A stretch of DNA of 64,000 nucleotides from Candidatus Kuenenia stuttgartensis (GTDB lineage Bacteria > Planctomycetota > Planctomycetia > Planctomycetales > Planctomycetaceae). The stretch lies in the NCBI GenBank assembly GCA_945904015.1, contig CAMDPK010000008.1:1-64000 (forward strand). Direction: 5' to 3'. The translations under genes and the position numbers were made by a program. Below are positions 53,290-60,946 of the stretch, in pieces. Numbering within the stretch: the first letter of the stretch is position 1; the number at the start of each line of letters is the position of its first letter. Below the pieces are notes generated by a model that saw nothing but the letters and a program-made list of their open reading frames with translations, was not told the origin of the DNA and ran no database searches.

Positions 53290-54477
53290 ATGCGAATCCG
53301 TGTCGGCATCCTCATTGGCCTCTGGCTTTGGAGTCTTTGCAGCGCGGCTGACCCGGCGGAACCGAATCGGCCGAGCCTGCTCATTGGCTACAACGAGCAC
53401 CGCACGAACCTGCCCGGTGGGCGGCAGCCGAATGTCAGCACGAACCGAGCGATGCTGGTGAAGGCGGACGGTTCGGATCGTCGTTTGCTGGCCACCGACC
53501 TCGCCGACGAGTCCGGTGCTTGGACGCAGTTTGCGGGTTGGTCTCCGGACGGCCAGACGGCCATCATCGGCCGCGGTTGGGAGAGCCTCGAGAACGCCAA
53601 GTGGGAAGAGGAACACAAGACGTTCCGCTTCACGCCGGAAGGCTGGCTGTACGACTCGTACCTCGTGGATGTCGCGACCGGCAAGGCGGAGAACGTCACG
53701 GCGGTCAAGCGGGTCAGCTTCTACAACTCGGGTTTGTTCTTCTGGCCGAACGATCCGCAAAAGCTCGGCTTCACGGCGCTGATCGGCGGCAACTCGCAGC
53801 CCTTCAGCATGGATCGCGATGGCCGCAACAAGGTCGATCTGACGAAGAATTCCAACGGCTTTGCTTACGGCTTCAGCAGCTCACGCGATGGTTCGCGGAT
53901 TTCGTACCACGAGAACTATCAAATCTTTCTGGCTGACGCCGACGGCTCGCATCGCGTGCATGTGCAGACTGGGCAGCCTTTCAACTTCGCTCCCACGTGG
54001 TCCCCCGATGGACAGTGGGTGCTGTTCGTTTCCGGCGAGCACTACAACTGTCATCCGCACATCGTTCGCGCGGACGGGACGGGGCTGAAGAAACTCGCCG
54101 ACCGAGCCGGCTACCGCGGCGTGACCGAGTTCCTCGACGTCCCCGACTTTCACGGCGGCAGCAGCGATACTCCGGTGTGGTCTGTGGATGGCCAGTCGGT
54201 TTTCTACACGGCCAAGGTCGGCAACAACGTTGAGTTGTTTCAAGTCACGCTCGCTGGTACGAGCGAACAACTCACCAAGTCCGCTGAGGGAACACTGCAC
54301 TACCACTTGAAGCCGTCACCCGATGGAAAATGGATTTTGTACGGCTCAAAACGCAACGGTGTGCGGAACCTCTTTCTGATGCGGTTAAAGGATCGTTTCG
54401 AGCATCGCCTAACTGACCTGCCTCCCGGCCACGCAGCGATGCATGCTCACTGGCAGACGGCGGCGCTCACCGAATGA
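53290..54477 (+). CDS. Exported TolB/PD40-like propeller protein
   Basis: 395 residues from ATG at 53290 with GAGGGGA at 53278-53284. Signal peptide to SAADPAE. PD40 blades are visible as FAGWSPDGQTAIIGRG, GFSSSRDGSRISYHENYQIFLADADGS and APTWSPDGQWVLFVSGEHYN, with the last one KPSPDGKWILYGSKRNGVRNLFLMRL. The fold is a TolB-like six- or seven-bladed propeller. Substrate unknown. It follows the acyltransferase gene by 110 bases. Confidence 0.83.
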   Translation: MRIRVGILIGLWLWSLCSAADPAEPNRPSLLIGYNEHRTNLPGGRQPNVSTNRAMLVKADGSDRRLLATDLADESGAWTQFAGWSPDGQTAIIGRGWESLENAKWEEEHKTFRFTPEGWLYDSYLVDVATGKAENVTAVKRVSFYNSGLFFWPNDPQKLGFTALIGGNSQPFSMDRDGRNKVDLTKNSNGFAYGFSSSRDGSRISYHENYQIFLADADGSHRVHVQTGQPFNFAPTWSPDGQWVLFVSGEHYNCHPHIVRADGTGLKKLADRAGYRGVTEFLDVPDFHGGSSDTPVWSVDGQSVFYTAKVGNNVELFQVTLAGTSEQLTKSAEGTLHYHLKPSPDGKWILYGSKRNGVRNLFLMRLKDRFEHRLTDLPPGHAAMHAHWQTAALTE

Positions 54478-54826
54478 TTGAGGGATTCGCGGCATTGGCT
54501 GTGGTGCTCGCCCCGAATCGCACACGAGTCCTGATCGTTTTCGCACAGCGTGTCAATTCGAAGGCTGAAGCAAATCGTCGTGCCCACCTTCGCTTGCGCT
54601 TCAGGCTTCAATTTCCTGGTACGTCATTGGCGTTGAACAGCCGCCGCATCAACCGGCGCTGGGCGAGTTGTTACAGTTATGCCTGTTGTGAGCCTGTATT
54701 GGTTCCGATTCGGTCATCGACGGATCCTGGCCGGTGCCGATGGCAATTTCGGTCGGATTGCGGCCCGATGCGTGTTAAACTCCCCGGCAACCTTTTGACT
54801 GGATCGCGGACTTGAGAGTGAATGAC
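54478..54826. other. Intergenic region of 349 bases with an inverted repeat
   Basis: No convincing gene. A short frame from 54474 to 54815 has no family features and an atypical composition. An inverted repeat lies at 54560-54571 and 54598-54609 with one mismatch (GAAGGCTGAAGC type), within a longer palindrome-like stretch (54556-54613). The remaining part near 54780-54826 likely holds the leader of the next gene. Confidence 0.5.
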
Positions 54827-57043
54827 ATGTCCTGCTCCGAAAAAGAATTTCGACGACGGTTTCTGCGGCGATGTTTGCTCCGTTTGCTAATCGGAGTTTT
54901 CTTCCTGGCTGTGGGGCTGCTTCGTACCGACGCCGCCGAGCAACCGGTGAGTTTTGTCAATGATGTCGTGCCGCTTTTGACGAAGTCCGGCTGCAACGTG
55001 GGCGTCTGTCATGCGAAGGCGGGCGGCGGTCAGAAGGGATTTCAATTGTCGTTGCTCGGCTTCGAGCCGCAGGAAGACTTCGAGTCTCTGACGAAAGAGG
55101 GCCGCAATCGGCGGTTGTTCTTCGGGTCTCCGGATCAGAGCCTGTTGCTGCTCAAAGCCTCCGGCCAGATGCCGCACGGCGGTGGGGTTCGTCTGGCCGC
55201 GAACTCGGAAGGCTACGCTCTGCTTCGCCAGTGGATTCGCGAGGGTGCGACGTTTGATAGCGGCGTGGCCCCGAAGCTCGTGTCGTTCGAGGTTCAGCCG
55301 GCTCGCGGCACGATCCAGCGATTGGCTGAGCAGAAACTCAAGGCGATCGCGAAGTACTCGGACGGCAGCGTCCGTGATGTCTCCGGAATGGCGCTCTACG
55401 AGTCAAACGACAAGGCGATGGCCGATGTCAGTGAACGCGGACTGGTGAAGATTTCCGATATCGTCGGCAATGTCGCCGTGATGGTTCGGTATCAAGCGAA
55501 GGTGGCAGTTTACAGCGCGTCGGTCCCGCTTGGTGCGCCGGTCGAGAATCTGCCGTCGTCGAAGAACTTCGTCGATGAACATGTCTTTGCGAATCTCAAG
55601 GCGCTTGGCATTCCGCCGTCGGTGATCTGCGATGACGCGACGTTTTTGCGGCGAGTGACGCTCGACATCGGCGGGCGGTTGCCGACCGAAGAAGAATCGG
55701 CCGCGTTCCTCGCCAGCAAGGACGAAGGCAAACGAGACAAGGTCATTGACGAGTTGCTGCGAAGTCCCGACTACGCTGACTTCTTTGCCAACAAGTGGAC
55801 GGCGCTGCTGAAGAATCGCCGCGACGATGAGAGTGACACGGTTTCCAACTTCGCGTTTCATGCCTGGGTGCGAGACAGCTTTCTCGCCAACAAGCCTTAC
55901 GATCAATTCGTCCGCGAGTTGCTCGCCGCCACCGGGACTGTGATCGGCAATCCGCCGGTCGCGTGGTACAAGCGAGTCAAAGAGCCGAAGCAGCAGATCG
56001 AAGATGTGGCGCAGCTCTTTCTCGGCGTTCGGATGCAGTGTGCTCAGTGTCATCATCATCCGTTCGAGCGCTGGAGCCAGGACGACTATTACTCGCTGGC
56101 GGCGTTCTTCAGTCAGGTCGGACGCAAGCCGTCGGGGACGCGCGGCGAGGACTTGATCTTCCACAAGCGCGGCATCGCAACCGCCGCGAACATGAAGACG
56201 GGAGTGCCGCTCAAGCCCGGCGCGCTCGGCGATGCGATTCCGGAAATCGCCGCCGATGAAGACCCGCGACTGAAGCTCGCCGATTGGATGGGATCGAAGA
56301 ACAACCCGTTCTTCGCGAAGTCGCTCGTCAATCGGTATTGGAAACACTTCTTCGTGCGCGGGCTGATCGAGCCGGAAGACGACATCCGCGATACAAACCC
56401 ACCGACGAATCCCGCGCTGCTGGAGGCTCTCGAAAAGCATTTTGTGGCCAGCGGGTTTGATCTGAAGGAACTCGTGCGAGTCATCACTCAATCTCGCGCC
56501 TATCAACTCAGTGAAGTCCCGAACCAGCACAACATCGTCGATCGCCAGAACTACTCGCGTTACTACCCGCGCCGCTTGCAAGCCGAGGTGCTGCTCGACG
56601 CGATCGACCGGCTGGCGGGGACTCAGACCGACTTCGCCAATCTCCCGCCGGGGACGCGAGCCGTCGCTCTGCCCGACAACAGCTACAACCGCTCGTCGCA
56701 ATTCCTGCGAGTCTTCGGCCGCCCCGAAGCCGAGAGTGTCTGCGAATGCGAGCGTGTCCAATCATCGAGCCTCGCGCAAAGCCTGCACTTGCTCAACGCG
56801 CCGGAACTGAAAGCCAAACTCGCCGCCGCCACCGGCCGAGCCGAACGCCTTGCGAAAGAAGACAAACCGGCCGAAGCCAAAGTCCGCGAGCTGTATTTGG
56901 CGGCGTTCTCGCGTGAACCGCGCCCGCAAGAACTGAAGACAGCGATCGACTATTTGAATGAACCCGGTACGGCCGCGAATGCGAATTACCAAGACTTGAT
57001 TTGGGCGTTGATCAATACCAAGGAATTCCTCTTCAACCATTAG
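54827..57043 (+). CDS. DUF1549/DUF1553 secreted protein (second module)
   Basis: 738 residues from the ATG at 54827 (MSCSEKEFRRRFLRR), supported by GAGAG upstream. TTG and GTG starts slightly upstream are possible. Signal segment LLRLLIGVFFLAVGLLRTDAA. Motifs: CNVGVCHAKAGGGQKGF, a Big2-like segment (ESNDKAMADVSERGLVKI), DUF1549 (DDATFLRRVTLDIGGRLPTEEE, MQCAQCHHHPFERWSQ) and DUF1553 (FFAKSLVNRYWKHFFVRG, NPPTNPALLEALEKHF). Paralogue of the protein at 23316-25553. It leads the second module, 4 bases upstream of the PPC gene. Confidence 0.92.
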   Translation: MSCSEKEFRRRFLRRCLLRLLIGVFFLAVGLLRTDAAEQPVSFVNDVVPLLTKSGCNVGVCHAKAGGGQKGFQLSLLGFEPQEDFESLTKEGRNRRLFFGSPDQSLLLLKASGQMPHGGGVRLAANSEGYALLRQWIREGATFDSGVAPKLVSFEVQPARGTIQRLAEQKLKAIAKYSDGSVRDVSGMALYESNDKAMADVSERGLVKISDIVGNVAVMVRYQAKVAVYSASVPLGAPVENLPSSKNFVDEHVFANLKALGIPPSVICDDATFLRRVTLDIGGRLPTEEESAAFLASKDEGKRDKVIDELLRSPDYADFFANKWTALLKNRRDDESDTVSNFAFHAWVRDSFLANKPYDQFVRELLAATGTVIGNPPVAWYKRVKEPKQQIEDVAQLFLGVRMQCAQCHHHPFERWSQDDYYSLAAFFSQVGRKPSGTRGEDLIFHKRGIATAANMKTGVPLKPGALGDAIPEIAADEDPRLKLADWMGSKNNPFFAKSLVNRYWKHFFVRGLIEPEDDIRDTNPPTNPALLEALEKHFVASGFDLKELVRVITQSRAYQLSEVPNQHNIVDRQNYSRYYPRRLQAEVLLDAIDRLAGTQTDFANLPPGTRAVALPDNSYNRSSQFLRVFGRPEAESVCECERVQSSSLAQSLHLLNAPELKAKLAAATGRAERLAKEDKPAEAKVRELYLAAFSREPRPQELKTAIDYLNEPGTAANANYQDLIWALINTKEFLFNH

Positions 57044-57047
57044 GCAC

Positions 57048-59321
57048 ATGATGACTGACGTCGTTTATTGCTCGCGTTACCGTTCGATGCTTCTCGCGAC
57101 ATTGATCTGCGGAGCGTCATTGACCTCGGTTTTGTTTGGTCAATCGGTCGGACTACCGGCTCCGAGGTTGCTGACCACGATTCCGATGGGGGCCAAGGTT
57201 GGGACTCAGGTCGAGGTCACGATCAGTGGCGAGCACATTGAGGATGCGGATGAGTTGACGTTCTCGGATCGGCGAATCACGGCGGCTCGCAAGTTGAACG
57301 CGGCGGGACAGCCGGAGCCGAATAAGTATGTCGTGACAATTGCCGCTGATTGCCCGGTTGGGATTCATGAGGCTCGCGTGATGACGCGGTTGGGGATTTC
57401 GTCCTCGCGAGCGTTCTGTGTCGGCACGCTCGATGAAGCCGTGCAGACGAAGGCGAACACGACGCTGGCGACCGCGATGGAGTTGAAGGTCAATTCGATC
57501 TGCAACGCCACGATGACTCAGCGGGCGGTCGATCATTACGTCTTTGAAGGCCGCAAGGGACAGCGAATCATCGTTGATTGTGCAACGCGCGGGATTGATT
57601 CGAAGCTCGATGCGGTCGTGATCATAGCGGATGCCGCCGGTCGCGATCTGTTGGTGGAGCGCCGAGGGGGCGTGCTCGACTTCAGCGTGCCGGCTGACGG
57701 CAAGTATGTGATCAAGGTCCACGAACTGACCTTCAAGGGGGGGCAACCTCATTACTACCGCTTGGCCGTGTCGGAGTTGCCAGTCGGAGCACCGATCGTG
57801 CGGCTGCCGTCGACGAAGCCGGTCAACTCGTTCTCGTGGCCGCCGCAAGGTCTCAAAGGTCAGGCCGAGCTGGCTGAGAGCGAACCGAACAACGATCGCA
57901 CGAAGGCTCAGAAGATTTCACTGCCGTGCGACATCGCGGGGAGTTTCTTCCCGGCCGCCGACGTCGATGTCTTCGAGTTCGAGGCCAAGAAGGGAGACGT
58001 CTGGTGGGTCGAGGTCGCGTCCGAGCGATTCGGTTTGCCGACCGATCCGTCGATCCTCGTGCAGCATGTCGCTCGCACCGGCGATACCGAGAAGGCCACT
58101 GACGTCGCTGAGTTCAGCGACATCCCCAGTCCCGTGAAGGTGTCAAGCAACGGCTATGCGTATGACGGCCCGCCGTACAACGCCGGATCAGCCGACATCC
58201 TCGGCAAGCTGGAGATCAAGGAAGACGGCCTGCACCGGTTGCAAATCACCGACCTTTTCGGCGGGACACGCAACGATCCGAAGAACATCTATCGACTCGT
58301 CATTCGCAAAGCGGCACCCGACTTCGCCGTCGTCGCGTGGGCGCTGCACATGGAACTGCGGAACGGCGATCGCAATGCCGTCTCGAAGCCGCTGGCTCTG
58401 CGCGGCGGAGCAACGATGGCCCTCGAAGTCGTCACCATTCGTCGCGACGGTTTTGACGGCGACATCGACCTCGCGATGGAAGGTCTGCCGGAAGGAGTCA
58501 CGGCGAGCGGCTTGAAGATTCCGGCCGGTCAATCGCGCGGCCTGATACTCGTGACGGCGAATCAGAACGCGCCGCGAGCGGTTGGCAGCGCGACATTCTT
58601 CGGCCGTGCCACCATCAATGGCGAGGTCATGACTCGGCCGTGTCGATTGGCTTCCCACGCTTGGCCGATCCCCGATTCGTGGGGCGAGATTCCCAGCCCG
58701 CGTCTGATGGCCGACGTACCAGTCTCGGTCAGCGGTCGTGAGTTCTCGCCGCTCACGCTCACGCCACCGAAAGAAGTTCAAACCGTGACCGCTGGCGAGA
58801 AGTTGACGATCCCGCTGCTGCACACTCGCCGCAGCGAATTCTCCGGAGGGACTCTGCAACTGAAGACGATGGGAGCCGGCTTCGACCGTACTCCGCAGTT
58901 CGATGTGTCGCTGACCGCTGATCAGTCGCAAGCGGTCCTCGACACGGCTGCGTTGAAGACGGCTCCGGGAGATTATTTGATCGCCTTCTACGGCGGTGCC
59001 GTCGCGAAATACCGGCATCAACCGGAAGCGATCGTTGCCGCTGAAGAGACTCACAAGAAAGCCGTTCAGGAATTGATGGCGATCGAAGCCGAAGTGAAGA
59101 AATTGACCGAAGCCGCGAAGGCCGCAGCGACCGAGGCCAAGCCCGAAGCCGATAAAGCCGTCGAGGCCGCGTCCGCCAAACAGAAAGTCGCCACTGCCAC
59201 CGTGGCTGCCGCCGCCGAAAAGGTCAAACAAGCGACGGCTGCTGCCCAACCACGAGACATTGTTGATATTGTCGTGTCCGAACCGATTAAGATCCGTGTG
59301 AATGCCCCCGCCGGAAAGTAA
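57048..59321 (+). CDS. Secreted PPC-domain protein (second module)
   Basis: 757 residues, signal peptide ending near SVLFGQ. IPT-like segment (TTIPMGAKVGTQVEVTISGEHI), PPC blocks (SEPNNDRTKAQKI, DVDVFEFEAKKGDVWWVEV) and C-terminal beta domains. Between residues about 660 and 735 there is an Ala/Lys/Glu-rich helical stretch (KKLTEAAKAAATEAKPEADK) unlike the first-module homologue. The stop lies 9 bases before a palindromic repeat. Likely co-transcribed with the preceding DUF1549 gene (4 bases) and followed by DUF1501. Confidence 0.85.
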   Translation: MMTDVVYCSRYRSMLLATLICGASLTSVLFGQSVGLPAPRLLTTIPMGAKVGTQVEVTISGEHIEDADELTFSDRRITAARKLNAAGQPEPNKYVVTIAADCPVGIHEARVMTRLGISSSRAFCVGTLDEAVQTKANTTLATAMELKVNSICNATMTQRAVDHYVFEGRKGQRIIVDCATRGIDSKLDAVVIIADAAGRDLLVERRGGVLDFSVPADGKYVIKVHELTFKGGQPHYYRLAVSELPVGAPIVRLPSTKPVNSFSWPPQGLKGQAELAESEPNNDRTKAQKISLPCDIAGSFFPAADVDVFEFEAKKGDVWWVEVASERFGLPTDPSILVQHVARTGDTEKATDVAEFSDIPSPVKVSSNGYAYDGPPYNAGSADILGKLEIKEDGLHRLQITDLFGGTRNDPKNIYRLVIRKAAPDFAVVAWALHMELRNGDRNAVSKPLALRGGATMALEVVTIRRDGFDGDIDLAMEGLPEGVTASGLKIPAGQSRGLILVTANQNAPRAVGSATFFGRATINGEVMTRPCRLASHAWPIPDSWGEIPSPRLMADVPVSVSGREFSPLTLTPPKEVQTVTAGEKLTIPLLHTRRSEFSGGTLQLKTMGAGFDRTPQFDVSLTADQSQAVLDTAALKTAPGDYLIAFYGGAVAKYRHQPEAIVAAEETHKKAVQELMAIEAEVKKLTEAAKAAATEAKPEADKAVEAASAKQKVATATVAAAAEKVKQATAAAQPRDIVDIVVSEPIKIRVNAPAGK

Positions 59322-59330
59322 CCTCCAACA

Positions 59331-59400
59331 GGTAGCCGAAGTCGTGAGACTTCGGTTGCTCCCGCCACGACCACCACACCGAAGTCTCACGACTTCGGCT
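59331..59400. repeat. Perfect inverted repeat between PPC and DUF1501 genes
   Basis: The 24-bp arms at 59332-59355 and 59377-59400 are perfect reverse complements. The left edge reads GTAG and the right edge CTAT, so the outermost base differs from the GTAG...CTAC pattern. Arm hairpin CGAAGTC, loop GTGA, GACTTCG. It ends directly at the ATG of 59401. Confidence 0.8.
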
Positions 59401-59412
59401 ATGGAGTTCGCC

Positions 59413-60852
59413 ATGACTAACCACAACACCGCCTTCTGCTCTGGTCCCGAAAGCATCTGCTCAGGCCGGCGCGGTTTTCTTCAAACCGGCTTAGCGGGTT
59501 TCGCCACGCTTAGCTTGCCGGGCATCCTCCGCTTGCAGGCTCAGAACGCGCTGCACGCCAGCGAGGGAGCTTCAGCCGGTCGCGACAAGAACGCCGTGAT
59601 CATGGTCTGGCAACCTGGCGGTTGTTCGCACTTGGAAACGTATGATCCAAAGCCGAATTCCGGCAGCGAATATAGTGGTCCGTTCGCGACCATCCCGACG
59701 AAGGTGCCGGGGCTCAATTTTTGCGAACTCATGCCGCGACAAGCCGCCATCGCCGACAAGTTCACAGTGCTGCGGTCGATGCGCGGGACGGCGGGTGGTC
59801 ATCCCGCAGGCTCGATGCAACTGCTCACCGGCGATTCCGACACGCGCGACAAGCCGAAGCCGCGCCTGCCCGATTGGATGTCGGTCACCAATTACGTCCG
59901 GTCGCAAAAGGGGCCGCGTCAGAATCCGTTGCCCGCGTATGTCGGCATCAATCCGCCGGTCGAATACAACGGCCCGGCGTATCTCGGAGATGCTTACTCG
60001 CCGTTCGTTGTCTCCGGCGATCCGAATCAGCCAACTTTCTCGGTGCCGAACATCGGCCTCTCCGACACGAATGAGGTCAAACGCCTTGGACGCCGTTCCT
60101 CGTTGCGACAAAACCTCGACACGCTTGAACGCACGTTCGATCAACAAAAGGAACTGGCAGCGCTCGATGAATTTGAATCACAGGCGATGACGCTGCTGAC
60201 TAATCCCAAGACCAAGGAAGCGTTCGATCTCAACCGCGAAGACCCGCGCACCCGTGATCGCTATGGCCGCAACCAGTGGGGCCAGCAACTACTGCTCGCT
60301 CGGCGATTGATCGAGGCCGGCGTCGAAGTGCTAACAACCAGCCTCACCGGGCCGCTCTGCGGACGAGTGGGGAACTGGGACGATCACGCGGTCAACATGC
60401 ACGTCTTCGACGGCATGAAGTTCCGCTCGGCCGCCTACGATCAAGCGGTTTCCGCGTTGATCGAAGACATCTACGACCGAGGTCTCGATCAGCGCGTGCT
60501 CGTCGTCGTGACGGGAGAGTTCGGCCGTACTCCGAAGATCAGTTACGCCGCCAGCACAGGCGCGGGCGATGCGAGTGCTCCCGCCGGCACGATCCAACCC
60601 GGCCGCGACCACTGGCCGCGAGCCTTTTCCAACATCTGGGCGGGCGGAGGGATCGACCACGGACAATTCATCGGCGGCACCGACAAGCGCGGTGAAGATT
60701 CGATCGAGCGCATCTGCGGTCCCGGTGACTTCCTCGCGACGATCTATCATCACCTGGGAATTGATTCTGCCAACACGCTGATCAAGGACTTCAACGGACG
60801 TCCGACCCCCATCGTCGATCACGGAAAGCCGATCCCGGAGTTGATGGGTTGA
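59413..60852 (+). CDS. DUF1501 secreted protein (second module)
   Basis: 479 residues from the ATG at 59413, preceded by GGAG at 59403-59406. An ATG at 59401 adds 4 residues. Twin-arginine signal in GRRGFLQTGLAGFATLSLPG. DUF1501 motifs: NAVIMVWQPGGCSHLETYDP, TAGGHPAGSMQLLTGDSDT and VVVTGEFGRTPKISY. Paralogue of 25573-26901. It is 91 bases after the PPC gene, separated by a repeat, and 94 bases before the next module gene. Confidence 0.93.
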   Translation: MTNHNTAFCSGPESICSGRRGFLQTGLAGFATLSLPGILRLQAQNALHASEGASAGRDKNAVIMVWQPGGCSHLETYDPKPNSGSEYSGPFATIPTKVPGLNFCELMPRQAAIADKFTVLRSMRGTAGGHPAGSMQLLTGDSDTRDKPKPRLPDWMSVTNYVRSQKGPRQNPLPAYVGINPPVEYNGPAYLGDAYSPFVVSGDPNQPTFSVPNIGLSDTNEVKRLGRRSSLRQNLDTLERTFDQQKELAALDEFESQAMTLLTNPKTKEAFDLNREDPRTRDRYGRNQWGQQLLLARRLIEAGVEVLTTSLTGPLCGRVGNWDDHAVNMHVFDGMKFRSAAYDQAVSALIEDIYDRGLDQRVLVVVTGEFGRTPKISYAASTGAGDASAPAGTIQPGRDHWPRAFSNIWAGGGIDHGQFIGGTDKRGEDSIERICGPGDFLATIYHHLGIDSANTLIKDFNGRPTPIVDHGKPIPELMG

Positions 60853-60864
60853 CCGCATTACACA

Positions 60865-60922
60865 AGCCGCAGGGCGCTAGCCCCGGTTGGGGCTCTGAAC
60901 CGAGGGCTAGCGCCCTGCGGCT
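60865..60922. repeat. Inverted repeat after the DUF1501 gene
   Basis: The 24-25 base arms at 60865-60888 and 60898-60922 pair with one extra base. The word AGCCGCAGGGCGCTAGCC is the same as in the element at 35388-35442, so the two are copies of one family. Confidence 0.75.
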
Positions 60923-60946
60923 GATTTGGCTCAGAAGGCATCGCTG

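Noticed and set aside
54474-54815. Possible 113-codon gene between the PD40 and DUF1549 genes
   Set aside because: Arg-rich composition, no motif, and it spans an inverted repeat. It reads as intergenic sequence.
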